DNA from: Lachnospiraceae bacterium MC2017
Lineage (GTDB): Bacteria; Bacillota; Clostridia; Lachnospirales; Lachnospiraceae
Direction: 5' to 3'
DNA length: 64,000 bases
Assembly (NCBI GenBank): GCA_000701625.1
Contig: JNJK01000011.1
Span: 62,001 to 126,000 of the forward strand
The position numbers and the translations under genes were made by a program. The notes below the pieces were generated by a model that saw only the letters and a program-made list of their open reading frames with translations, had not been told where the DNA came from and ran no database searches. Of the stretch, positions 38,983 to 47,980 are shown in pieces. Numbering within the stretch: the stretch's first letter is position 1; each line of letters begins with the position of its first letter.

Positions 38983-41900
38983 TCATATTCCCTTAAATTC
39001 AAATGCGAACTGCAGCTTTTTGTCTGTTGGAAGCAGGAATTCATCGTGAGTTCTTGCGCCCCAGCTGTCGTCACCGCCTACACCCATCTGCTTAAGTGAC
39101 AGGCGTACAACCGTGTTAAATACTCTCGGAAGCTCATATGCGTGTGCTGCTTCCTCGAGCTGCTCCGGTGTATACGGAGTTACTGATATTTCAAACGTTC
39201 CGGACTTAGAAGCCATAGGATCTCCGCTTTCGGTAAATTCAGCACCTCTGAACTCGATTCCGCGGCCTCTGTAGTCTGTGACCCTTGCCCAGCGCACTCC
39301 GGTTCTATTTCCGGTCTCCTGCGGCACGAGGTACTTCTCTACATTATCCTTTACATCAACTTCATAAACACCGAGACGGGCGCCATGATTTCTATCGCAG
39401 TAATTCTCATCCGGTCCCATTCCGTAGAATGTGAGATGATCATAGTCTGCATCGAGCTTAAACATAAATCCAAACTCAGGCATCGGAGGCAGTCCCTCAA
39501 CCGGATCATAGTCCATGATCACACGAACAGTACCGTCAGCAAATATACGATAGGTTACAAAGCATGCGCTCATAGGAACTGTCGGCAGATACTTCTTCCA
39601 TGTGACATCGACAAATTCCTTTGTCTCCTTCACGATCGGATACTTTTTGTCCTCATCAGATAATGTGTAAGGAGCTGCAAACGGATCTGTGAAGTCCTGA
39701 TAGAGACTCGCAAGCTTCCATACACCGTAACGTGCCGGCATCTTATTACCATAGTCATTACTGATAGGAGCTCTCCAGAAATTCGGTCTGGGAATAGCAT
39801 CGATCAGTTCTTTTCCGCCATAACGGTATGAAACAATACCGCCCTTAAGCTTGGACAGAAGGATATCAAAATCATCACCCTGTACACCAACATTGTGAAC
39901 GCAGTTATTTACCTTAAACTTACCTGGCTTCTTTACTACGAGAAGTGATTCGCTGTAGTCTGTTGCTTCTTCTGCATCAGCCTTCTTCTTTTTATCAGCT
40001 ACAGAATAAACACCCTGACCAAAAGCAATCTCATATCCCCTTTCAGCCCAATCGGTATCCTCATGCAGCCTGAAGGAAACTGTTACAGCATACTCTCCTG
40101 CCTGTTTTTCCTTAAGTATCGGCAGATTGTATGAGCCCTCAGAAAGAGGCGGAACCTTTGTCATTATCTGCTCTTCGCTGATAAGTACACCCTCTCGCTC
40201 AACAGTAACTACACAATCGTACTCACTTGTATCTGTGAAAAGATTACGGTTTACGATAGTAACCTTTGTTCCATCTACCTTTACATCAAGCGGCTGATAG
40301 CACGCCTTTACTTCCTGCATCTTTGCATATGGCTTACGTGTTCCGTCAAGAATACCATTTCCGGAAAATTCGTAATCAGTCGGACGCTCTCCGCAGTCTC
40401 CACCGTATGCCTGGAATTCCTCACCATAGCGATTCTTTCTGCGAACAGACTGGTCTACAAAATCCCATATAAATCCGCCCTGATAACGAGGCTCACGGTC
40501 GGAAAGCTCAATGTACTTGTACATATTTCCGTTTGAATTGCCCATTGAGTGAGTATACTCGCAGAGGATCAACGGCTTGTCCTGATGCTCCGGAGCAGCG
40601 AGGAATTTCTCGATCCTGTCCACAGTCGAATACATCTGAGAATACATATCGGTGCTATCCGGGAAATGATCATCCGGATCATGATCTCCACCCTCATAAT
40701 GCACCAGTCTGTCAGGATCCTTCATATGGAAATAATCAGTCATATCCTGGATATCCTGACCTGTGTAGGACTCATTTCCATCTGACCAGATAAGGATAGA
40801 CGGATGATTTTTATCAATTTCGTAAGTAGAATTAACCCGATCAAGAAGCATCGGCAAAAATTCCTTACGATTACCCGGAAGAGCCTCACTATACGGGAGG
40901 TCTTCTCTCCAAAGCTTATCCCAATACCCATGGCTTTCCATATTATTCTCAGCAATCATATAAATGCCGTATTCATCGCAGAGGCGATAGATCATGGATG
41001 CATTCGGGTAATGTGATGTACGAAGCGCATTGATGTTATTACGCTTCATTGTGAGGATATCTGACAAAACTTCATCAGGATTCGGTGTACGACCTGTGTC
41101 ACATGAAAACTCGTGACGATTTACACCACGGAAAACAATTCTCTTTCCGTTAATACACATAATGCCGTTTTTCATTTCAAATCGACGGAATCCAACTTTC
41201 TCATGGATAACCTCGATCACTTCACCTTTTTCATCCTTAAGTATGAGAGTCAGATCATAAAGTGCCGGCTTCTCAGCACTCCAAAGATCAGGTGATTCTA
41301 CTCTCTCACGGATCACTGTATCTGCCTTTGTCGGAACTTCACCGGATAGAACTTCTTCTCCCTCTCTTGAGAGGATATATTCTGTAGTACCGTAAACACC
41401 GCGTCCACCAGACTTCTTAAGTCCCTGTGTGCAGCCATCAACTGTATATGAAGGAGTTATTTCCAATGTACCGTCTTTATAAGCGTCATCCAACAGTGCA
41501 CGGATCTTCAGGTCAAAAAGATGAACCGAAGGAACCGTATAAAGATATACATCTCTGTAAATTCCAGAGAAACGGTAAAAATCCTGGTCCTCAAGCCAAC
41601 TGGATGATGTCCACTTATAAACACGTACTGCCAGCTTATTAACGCCTTTCTGGATAAAAGGAGTCAGATCAAACTCTGATGCTGTGAAGGAATCTTCGCT
41701 GTATCCCACATACTGTCCGTTAAGATACAGGGCAAAGCCTGACTCAACGCCCTGAAATGAAATGCATACAGGCTGATCTTTCCATTCCTTGGGAATACTA
41801 AAATATGTAATATAACTTCCAACCGGATTATATTCTGTAGGAATTTCTCCCGGTTTGATATTTTCTCTGCCGTCCCATGGATACTGTGTATTTACATATG

Positions 41901-42180
41901 CCGGTTTATCATATCCTTCCATCTGCATATTGGAAGGAACGCGGATGCTGTCCCAGCCGGTGCAGTCATAATCAAGACTTTCAAACCCCTCGATCACAGA
42001 GGCGGGATTAACAGCGTATGAAAACTTCCAAATGCCATTGAGAGATCTGCGATTGGCTGTTCTCTCCTGCTCTGCTTCTGCTTCATTTCTGTAGCAGACA
42101 TGATCGGAATGTGCCGGCAGACAATTTACCTTGAATACTGTCGGATCTGCGACGATCTTAAAATCAAACTTTGTAGCCAT
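38983..42180 (-). CDS. lacZ: Beta-galactosidase, LacZ type (GH2)
   Basis: The 1065-residue enzyme hydrolyses beta-galactosides. It has the full LacZ layout, with RRSLNGIWKF near the start, RVPSNMQMEGYDKP, RFSGIYRDVYLY, the barrel with the acid/base Glu in IWSDGNESYTG and nucleophile Glu in LILCEYTHSMGNSNG, and the Bgal_small_N domain at the end (FWRAPISNDYGNKM, GMGPDENYCDR). There is no signal peptide. The ATG at 42180 begins the conserved region, but I see no Shine-Dalgarno sequence, and a terminator-like hairpin ends 9 bases upstream. It follows the ABC permease genes and probably uses what they import. Confidence 0.94.
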   Translation of the reverse strand: MATKFDFKIVADPTVFKVNCLPAHSDHVCYRNEAEAEQERTANRRSLNGIWKFSYAVNPASVIEGFESLDYDCTGWDSIRVPSNMQMEGYDKPAYVNTQYPWDGRENIKPGEIPTEYNPVGSYITYFSIPKEWKDQPVCISFQGVESGFALYLNGQYVGYSEDSFTASEFDLTPFIQKGVNKLAVRVYKWTSSSWLEDQDFYRFSGIYRDVYLYTVPSVHLFDLKIRALLDDAYKDGTLEITPSYTVDGCTQGLKKSGGRGVYGTTEYILSREGEEVLSGEVPTKADTVIRERVESPDLWSAEKPALYDLTLILKDEKGEVIEVIHEKVGFRRFEMKNGIMCINGKRIVFRGVNRHEFSCDTGRTPNPDEVLSDILTMKRNNINALRTSHYPNASMIYRLCDEYGIYMIAENNMESHGYWDKLWREDLPYSEALPGNRKEFLPMLLDRVNSTYEIDKNHPSILIWSDGNESYTGQDIQDMTDYFHMKDPDRLVHYEGGDHDPDDHFPDSTDMYSQMYSTVDRIEKFLAAPEHQDKPLILCEYTHSMGNSNGNMYKYIELSDREPRYQGGFIWDFVDQSVRRKNRYGEEFQAYGGDCGERPTDYEFSGNGILDGTRKPYAKMQEVKACYQPLDVKVDGTKVTIVNRNLFTDTSEYDCVVTVEREGVLISEEQIMTKVPPLSEGSYNLPILKEKQAGEYAVTVSFRLHEDTDWAERGYEIAFGQGVYSVADKKKKADAEEATDYSESLLVVKKPGKFKVNNCVHNVGVQGDDFDILLSKLKGGIVSYRYGGKELIDAIPRPNFWRAPISNDYGNKMPARYGVWKLASLYQDFTDPFAAPYTLSDEDKKYPIVKETKEFVDVTWKKYLPTVPMSACFVTYRIFADGTVRVIMDYDPVEGLPPMPEFGFMFKLDADYDHLTFYGMGPDENYCDRNHGARLGVYEVDVKDNVEKYLVPQETGNRTGVRWARVTDYRGRGIEFRGAEFTESGDPMASKSGTFEISVTPYTPEQLEEAAHAYELPRVFNTVVRLSLKQMGVGGDDSWGARTHDEFLLPTDKKLQFAFEFKGI

Positions 42181-42188
42181 TTTTCGTA

Positions 42189-42225
42189 TTAAAAGGGCTG
42201 GAGAGAATGTCCCCAGCCCTTTTTC
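42189..42225 (-). terminator. Terminator-like hairpin between the permease gene and lacZ
   Basis: On the minus strand AAAAGGGCTGG pairs perfectly with CCAGCCCTTTT around an 11-base loop, then AATACG. It would end the transporter transcript or limit lacZ expression, and it occupies the place where a ribosome binding site would be expected. Confidence 0.7.
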
Positions 42226-42293
42226 TCCTCTCATAAATAACAACTGATTTACTTGAATCCACCGTATCTTTTATATACCTTCTCCGATACGTC

Positions 42294-43133
42294 TTACTTA
42301 ACCGCGCCGGTAATACCTTCTGCAAACTGCTTCTGAAGTATAAAGAAGATTACCATTGTCGGTATTGAGCAGAAAAGAACGCCCATCATCAGCACACCAT
42401 AATCAATGGTATATCCTGCTGCAAGGTTTGCGATAAGCATAGGCATTGTCTGCGCGCTGTTGTCCAGCATTACAACCTTCGGCCACAGATATGAGTTCCA
42501 CGCATTCATAAATGTGATAACTGCTGCAGCCGCATATGTTGACTTCATAACAGGCAGATACATACGGAAGAATATAGCAACTTCGCTGAGGCCATCCATT
42601 CTGGCTGCTTCCATGATATCTACCGGGAAATTACGTGAATTCTGACGGAACATCATGATCATAAACGGTGTGGAAATAGAGGGAAGAATGAATCCCCATA
42701 CACTATTCAGGATCTTCATGCCGGATGCCATCTTGAAAAGAGGGATCATGGTAGCTACCTGAGGAACCATCATTGCAAGCAGAAGCAGTGCAAAGAGTCT
42801 GTCCTTTGCCTTATCGTGATAAAGCTCAAATCCAAAACCTGCAAGTGAGCAGATAAGGAGGCAAAGCAGAGTCTGAACTATAGAATACTTGAAAGAGTTT
42901 GCCATTGATCCCCACAGATCATTCTGACCTATGAGCTTATTAAAGTTTTCTGCAGCGTTTGTTCCAAACCAGATCTTACCTCTGGCAACCTCTACAGTCG
43001 TATTGGTAGCAGCTGTTATCATCCAGTAAAGTGGAAAAACAGAGATCAGTGACCAGAAAGTCAGAAATATATAACTTGGTATCAGTCGTCTCTGTATAGC
43101 CGACTTATTCTTTTTCATCTTAACATCAGTCAC
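42294..43133 (-). CDS. Carbohydrate ABC transporter permease (MalG type)
   Basis: The permease has about 279 residues, six membrane segments and the EAA loop MEAARMDGLSEVAIFFRMYLP. The last segment ends QKQFAEGITGAVK, as usual for MalG/UgpE-like proteins. I choose the GTG at 43133 as start, with AGGTG 6 bases before it; the ATG at 43118 is the alternative. The gene overlaps the MalF-type gene by 8 bases. Confidence 0.93.
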   Translation of the reverse strand: MTDVKMKKNKSAIQRRLIPSYIFLTFWSLISVFPLYWMITAATNTTVEVARGKIWFGTNAAENFNKLIGQNDLWGSMANSFKYSIVQTLLCLLICSLAGFGFELYHDKAKDRLFALLLLAMMVPQVATMIPLFKMASGMKILNSVWGFILPSISTPFMIMMFRQNSRNFPVDIMEAARMDGLSEVAIFFRMYLPVMKSTYAAAAVITFMNAWNSYLWPKVVMLDNSAQTMPMLIANLAAGYTIDYGVLMMGVLFCSIPTMVIFFILQKQFAEGITGAVK

Positions 43134-44025
43134 GTGTATCACCTACTTTCATATTAATAGCAGCAAGGATAGCAACCATTATGAATACTACGAAGGACAT
43201 TGCACATGCATATCCGAAGTTTGCAACGCCATCAAAAGAGTTATTGTAAATATAATGTGACATTGTGATAGTAGTATTCGCCGGACCACCCTTTGTCAGG
43301 TTCACGGACTCGTCAAAGAGCTGAAGCGTACCATTAATAGACATAATGAATGTCATAACGATAACCGGCTTAAGGAGCGGTACTGTAACATACCAGAAAG
43401 TCTTCCATCCTGTAGCACCGTCGATCTTGGCTGCCTCATATACTGAATATTCGATATTCTGAAGACCTGCAAGGTAGAATACCATGTTGTATCCTGTCCA
43501 TCTCCAGATAAGAGCGATGATGATAACAGCCTTTGCACTTGCGGGTGTACCAAGGAAATTGTAGTTTTCAGAAAAAATTCCAAGCTGAACCAATACTGTA
43601 TTGATAAGACCCTGTGTTGCAAAAAGAGACTTAAAGATCAATGCATAAGAAACAAGAGATGTTGCACAGGGAAGGAATACGCATGTGCGGAAGATTCCCT
43701 TGAATCTCAGATGCTTCTCATTAAGGAGCTGTGCAAGAAGTACAGCAAAGATCAGCATGATCGGAACTTCAATTATAAGATACAGGAAAGTGTTTCCGAT
43801 GGAACGCTGAAACAGCTTATCCTGGAACATTCGAGCGTAATTATATGTAATAGGATTTCCCCATTGCATATTGGCACTGGAGCCTGTCTTTAATGACATG
43901 ATGAAGGCCTGTACCATAGGGTAAAAACTCATGATAAAGATCAAAAGCGTTGCGGGTGTAAGGAAAGCCCAGCCTGCTGCGCGCTGCTTAGCAAGGAGGC
44001 CAAAGCCATTTTTCTTTGTATTCAA
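43126..44025 (-). CDS. Carbohydrate ABC transporter permease (MalF type)
   Basis: The 299-residue permease has six membrane segments and the EAA loop YEAAKIDGATGWKTFWYVTVPLLKP. It pairs with the MalG-type protein and the family-1 binding protein encoded upstream. AAAGGGGGAG lies before the ATG. No ATPase gene is in the operon, so a shared MsmK-type ATPase encoded elsewhere is expected, as in other Gram-positive sugar importers. Confidence 0.94.
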   Translation of the reverse strand: MNTKKNGFGLLAKQRAAGWAFLTPATLLIFIMSFYPMVQAFIMSLKTGSSANMQWGNPITYNYARMFQDKLFQRSIGNTFLYLIIEVPIMLIFAVLLAQLLNEKHLRFKGIFRTCVFLPCATSLVSYALIFKSLFATQGLINTVLVQLGIFSENYNFLGTPASAKAVIIIALIWRWTGYNMVFYLAGLQNIEYSVYEAAKIDGATGWKTFWYVTVPLLKPVIVMTFIMSINGTLQLFDESVNLTKGGPANTTITMSHYIYNNSFDGVANFGYACAMSFVVFIMVAILAAINMKVGDTRD

Positions 44026-44100
44026 TTTCTTCTCCCCCTTTTTCGAGGTGTTTTTATTTGGGAATTTATTGCAAATTCGACTTGATAATATTGAAATAAA

Positions 44101-44136
44101 AAGGGAGAAACCGATGTATTACGACCGGTTTCTCCC
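44101..44136 (-). terminator. Partial terminator between binding-protein and permease genes
   Basis: GGGAGAAACCG (44103-44113) and CGGTTTCTCCC (44126-44136) form a perfect 11-base stem; on the minus strand TTTTTATTT follows. Such hairpins commonly let the binding protein be made in excess over the permeases. Confidence 0.85.
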
Positions 44137-44175
44137 GATCAGATACGTGTCAGATCAACACGCGATCCGTATTAA

Positions 44176-45546
44176 TTACTTGCCCATTGCAAAGAGAAGC
44201 TGATCCTGTGCATCCTTAAGTGAAGAATCGATATCTGCACCGCCAAGGATATTCTGGATTGCAGCTGCAACCTGCTCACGTGCTGTATAGTGGTAATCAG
44301 ACTGCTTTACAACCGGTACATGTGTACCATACTCAACGATTGTGGAGTAGATAGGCTGATTGTTGAAGTACTCAACGCCCTGGTTGTAAACCTCAGAAGA
44401 ACCTGCCTTTGTAGAACATGTGATAACACCACCCTTTGTAAGAGCCTCATCATATGTCTCTGTAGAACCTGCACCGAATGTCTTTGCAAGGAAATCGTTT
44501 GCGAGGTCAACGTTCTTGCAGTTAGCTGTTACGTAAAGAGAAGAACCACCGTTTGAAGCATAGCCTTCGCCGCCCTTAAGAGTAGGCATTGTTGTGATCT
44601 CCCACTTACCGCTGTTCTCAGCAACCTGCTCAATTGTCGGGATGATCCAGTTACCGTTCATAACACCTGCAACCATATCACCAACGATTGTCTGATCTGT
44701 GTAATCTGACCAGTCATTTGCAAGGTAAAGTGCGTTTGCCTGCTGAGCACGAACGATTACGTCTACAACAGCCTTTACATCTTCACCTGTAAGTACCGGA
44801 TCACCATTCTCATCGAACTGTGACTTTCCTTCTGCCTGAAGCATCATGTAAGGAAGATCGTTTCCGTCACCGTCCATGGAAAGGAGATACTTACCTGTCT
44901 TATCATATACATCAGAACCGATCTCGATCCACTTATCCCATGTGATACCTGTTACGTCCTTGATGGAATAACCAGCCTGCTCAAGAAGGTCTGTTCTGTA
45001 AGCGAAGATTACTGTGCCGTTATCTACCGGAACACCATAGTGAACATCGTTGATAGTTGAGTATGAAAGCTTCTCAGCTCCGAAATCGCTCCAATCGATA
45101 TCTGCTGCAGAAAGATCTTTCCATGCATCCGGATAGTTTGAAACAAAGTTCTGGATGTAATGATCCTGGAACAGAACGATATCAGGAAGTGTGCTGAAAT
45201 CACCTGCGCTTGCTGCTGTTGTGATCGCTGTCTCAACATCAGAAGACTGTGACTGCTCAATGATATTCAGCTTGAAATCAGGATCAACATTCTTTTTATA
45301 ATCAGCTTCTGCTGCCTGCAGAGCCGGAATATTGAAGTTCTTATCCCATGCATAAACTGAAAGTGTGTGCTCATCCTCAGAAGCAACGTCTGCTGTCTGT
45401 GTTGCTGCTGAATCGCCTGCGGTTGTTGCTGCTGCGTCACTGCCTGTTGCAGCTGTTGTAGCTGATGCAGATGAACCTGATCCGCATGCTGTGAGAGATG
45501 CAACCATTGCACCTGCAAGAAGTACTGAAACTACTTTTCTCTTCAT
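44176..45546 (-). CDS. Extracellular solute-binding lipoprotein, family 1
   Basis: From the ATG at 45546 (GGAGGAAAAG upstream) the protein has 456 residues. It has a lipoprotein signal peptide with lipobox LTAC-G, an Ala/Thr-rich linker and a MalE-type fold (HTLSVYAWDKNFNIPALQAAE; KTGKYLLSMDGDGNDL; VMNGNWIIPTIEQVA; NGGSSLYVTANCKNVDLANDFLA). It captures a sugar, probably an oligosaccharide, for the two permeases. The upstream AraC gene may control it. Confidence 0.94.
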   Translation of the reverse strand: MKRKVVSVLLAGAMVASLTACGSGSSASATTAATGSDAAATTAGDSAATQTADVASEDEHTLSVYAWDKNFNIPALQAAEADYKKNVDPDFKLNIIEQSQSSDVETAITTAASAGDFSTLPDIVLFQDHYIQNFVSNYPDAWKDLSAADIDWSDFGAEKLSYSTINDVHYGVPVDNGTVIFAYRTDLLEQAGYSIKDVTGITWDKWIEIGSDVYDKTGKYLLSMDGDGNDLPYMMLQAEGKSQFDENGDPVLTGEDVKAVVDVIVRAQQANALYLANDWSDYTDQTIVGDMVAGVMNGNWIIPTIEQVAENSGKWEITTMPTLKGGEGYASNGGSSLYVTANCKNVDLANDFLAKTFGAGSTETYDEALTKGGVITCSTKAGSSEVYNQGVEYFNNQPIYSTIVEYGTHVPVVKQSDYHYTAREQVAAAIQNILGGADIDSSLKDAQDQLLFAMGK

Positions 45547-45710
45547 AATACTTTTCCTCCGTACTACACGTCGTATTGTAGGATAACGGCTCATTCCGTT
45601 TCCCTTTCAACAAAGCATATTGTACTCGGAGTTACGCATGGTTTGTTTGCATTTATAACCTAAAAATGTGCAAATTCGACTTTTTATGTTTAATTTGTCC
45701 CACAATTCGC

Positions 45711-46217
45711 TTACCTAAAGACTTTGTTTGGATATTTTCTCTTAATGTTTTCGAGAATTTCATCGTCCAAATCCAACAGAAGTTTGATTTTTTCGTTGTT
45801 TTCGTTGATTATCATTGTGAAATATGGAGTATCGTCCTCATAAGAGGTATAATCAAATTTCCTTATTTTCTCGATACCTCCCTTTTTCCATGCAGAAACT
45901 TCATTGCTGTCATGAGGCGCAAGAACTATCAACTGATCCAGATCCAGTTTATGTCTGGTCATACGATAGCGACGTCCCAGGATCATATATATAGATAATT
46001 CACGATCATCCAGCACATATTCATACTCCTTGCATGCCACCGTATCATAAAAAACATACAATGCTGTCATCAGAAAACACGGAAGCATAAATCCACGCGA
46101 AAAGAGAATGGCACTCAGCATAAAGATCACAATAAATATAAGCATTATCGTCTTTAACACTTTACTGCTGTTTCTAACTTTTCTATGAACCTGTTTTACA
46201 ATTTTGTAGTCTGTCAT
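45711..46217 (-). CDS. Membrane protein with cytoplasmic C-terminal domain, unrecognised
   Basis: The 168-residue protein has two adjacent hydrophobic segments (about 22-40 and 45-60) followed by a soluble domain resembling small PH-like or DUF6106-type proteins (EYVLDDRELSIYMILGRRYRMTRHKLDLDQL). The assignment to that family is uncertain. Its ATG overlaps the stop of the AraC gene (ATGA), so it is coupled to the regulator. A role is not evident. Confidence 0.65.
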   Translation of the reverse strand: MTDYKIVKQVHRKVRNSSKVLKTIMLIFIVIFMLSAILFSRGFMLPCFLMTALYVFYDTVACKEYEYVLDDRELSIYMILGRRYRMTRHKLDLDQLIVLAPHDSNEVSAWKKGGIEKIRKFDYTSYEDDTPYFTMIINENNEKIKLLLDLDDEILENIKRKYPNKVFR

Positions 46218-47161
46218 TCTTTTGCCTCCCAGCCCTTAAGCGCACTGATATGATAATGCTTCAGGCTGTTTTTTCCATTCTTTGTTTCTTTGTTTCTCCA
46301 TTGCAGCGGAGACATTCCCGTGAGATGCCGGAAATTTCTGTTAAAGCTGGATGCTGTCTGGTATCCGACTATTTTCCCCAGATCCTGCATAGATATATTT
46401 TCCTTAAAAAGCAGCATACATGCTTTATCAATACGGATCATGTTTACGTAGTCCATAGGCTTCATATTTGTGATTTCTTCAAAGATACGCCTGAAATGAC
46501 TCTCACTTAATCCGCAGAACTCTGCAATATCCTTTACTTTTATATCTTCCGCATAATGATCTTTAACAAATCCCGTAGCTTTTTCAACAAAGTCATTGTA
46601 ACGAACATTGTTATTTACCTTTTCCTGCGCCTGATCCATGCGAAGAATATCAATGATAAGTGCTCTAAGATACCCTTTTAAGCTTTCCTCATAAAACGGT
46701 GCCTCCGCTCTGCACTCTTCGATTATCTGATGGATCAGTTCCGCCGTGTGGGTATTTTTCTCAGAAGTGCGAAAAATCCCCTGCTTATTAACGATACGTA
46801 TGATCTCATCTGATGGTATCTTGCAATCCTTCATCTCATTACGTATAAAAGAATCCGAATCAATAAACAGATATTCCCATTTACAGATGTTACCCGGATC
46901 ACTTTCCGTGGTATGCGGAATATTTGCGGGAATAATCGTAAACATCTGATCACCGTATCTGAAAGCCTGATCTGAAATGATCAGTTTCCCGCGCCCATGG
47001 TAGCAGAAACCGATTTCCAGATAATTATGGAAATGCAGTTTGCCCGACTCGGCAATACCATACTGCTGCTCCCATCCCTTACCAAGTTTCGGCAGCACAT
47101 AATGCTCCACGGGCATATCATAATACCGAAATTCAATTGTCTGTCTCGGTGTACGTTTCAT
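46214..47161 (-). CDS. AraC-family transcriptional regulator
   Basis: The 315-residue protein has an N-terminal cupin-type sensor (LHFHNYLEIGFCYHGRGKLII, FTIIPANIPHTTES) and a C-terminal pair of helix-turn-helix motifs (DIAEFCGLSESHFRRIFEEITNMKPMDYVNMIRIDKAC and LGKIVGYQTASSFNRNFRHLTGMSPLQWR). It lies directly upstream of the solute-binding-protein gene and probably activates the transporter and lacZ in response to a sugar. Confidence 0.94.
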   Translation of the reverse strand: MKRTPRQTIEFRYYDMPVEHYVLPKLGKGWEQQYGIAESGKLHFHNYLEIGFCYHGRGKLIISDQAFRYGDQMFTIIPANIPHTTESDPGNICKWEYLFIDSDSFIRNEMKDCKIPSDEIIRIVNKQGIFRTSEKNTHTAELIHQIIEECRAEAPFYEESLKGYLRALIIDILRMDQAQEKVNNNVRYNDFVEKATGFVKDHYAEDIKVKDIAEFCGLSESHFRRIFEEITNMKPMDYVNMIRIDKACMLLFKENISMQDLGKIVGYQTASSFNRNFRHLTGMSPLQWRNKETKNGKNSLKHYHISALKGWEAKE

Positions 47162-47225
47162 AATCTCTCCAAGTACATTGCAAATATCAAACCTTAAACA
47201 ATATGGGAATAAAATAAACTTTTCG

Positions 47226-47275
47226 ACATTGCCTAAAAAAACTAAGAGCAGAGAAAACTCTCTGCCCTTAATTTT
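47226..47275. terminator. Hairpin with T runs on both sides
   Basis: AAGAGCAGAGA and TCTCTGCCCTT pair around AAAC, flanked by CCTAAAAAAACT on the left and AATTTTTT on the right. It could end transcripts arriving from either side, most likely the dUTPase transcript. Confidence 0.6.
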
Positions 47276-47321
47276 TTCTATATGAAAGCCTTGCCGGCCG
47301 TTCTAATGCGAAGGATCTTCG

Positions 47322-47391
47322 CTTGAGAGTGCGTTATAAAAAACGAAGGCGTAGTAAGCTACGTCGAGGCTTTTTATGACGTGCTATCAAG
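47322..47391. repeat. Long imperfect palindrome downstream of dut
   Basis: CTTGAGAGTGCGTTATAAAA at 47322 onward pairs with the inverted sequence ending CTATCAAG at 47391, over arms of about 33 bases with some mismatches and a 4-5 base loop. The palindrome continues outward loosely (CCGTT at 47299 with AACGG near 47413). A separate GCGAAGGATCTTCGC palindrome lies at 47308-47322. It may be a REP or MITE sequence or a structured RNA. Confidence 0.6.
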
Positions 47392-47414
47392 TGAAAAGCC
47401 GAGCAGTTGAACGG

Positions 47415-47846
47415 TTAATTTAACCCAGTAGAGCCAAACCCACCCCTATCCGGTCCATCAAGGTGCTCAACCTCTTGGAAAGAAAATGCCGGCTGATGTT
47501 CGAAGATACGGAACTGGCAGATTCTGTCATTCACGTGGATATCAGTGTCACGGGTTGCATATACAGGCATCATCCACTGATCGTTGTCTCCGGAGTAGGA
47601 CTCATCTACGATACCGCAGGAATTACTCTGGAGGATTCCCCAGTTTTTGAAAGTCGAGCTTCTGGGAACGATATGAGCTTCATATCCTTGAGGAAGTGCT
47701 ATTGCCATTCCAAGAGGTATAAGCTTGAACTCACCTGCTGAGAGGTGGATATCCTCTGCACAGCGAAGGTCTATCCAATCGGACTTTCCGTCAATATAGC
47801 GAAGCTTTTCTATTTTGTCTGTAAAATATTTAATCTTGATTTCCAT
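47415..47846 (-). CDS. dut: dUTP diphosphatase
   Basis: The enzyme splits dUTP to dUMP and pyrophosphate, keeping uracil out of DNA. Motifs occur in order: DWIDLRC (motif 1), VPRSSTFKNWG (2), GIVDESYSGDNDQW (3, with catalytic Asp), NDRICQFRI (4) and RGGFGSTG (5). The 143-residue length from the ATG at 47846 fits the trimeric family. A frame starting at 47918 adds 24 unconserved residues; which start is used is not settled, as both ribosome binding sites are weak. Confidence 0.92.
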   Translation of the reverse strand: MEIKIKYFTDKIEKLRYIDGKSDWIDLRCAEDIHLSAGEFKLIPLGMAIALPQGYEAHIVPRSSTFKNWGILQSNSCGIVDESYSGDNDQWMMPVYATRDTDIHVNDRICQFRIFEHQPAFSFQEVEHLDGPDRGGFGSTGLN

Positions 47847-47980
47847 TAATTCTTTCAGTATTAACCTTTCTGATTTTTCAGCCACGAAAACATTTTCCAA
47901 AGCGTTTTTCCGTGTCATCTTAAGTAATTTCGTTTAAGCGACATCTAATAGTCTAGCATAGCCCCCGATACATTTCAAAT

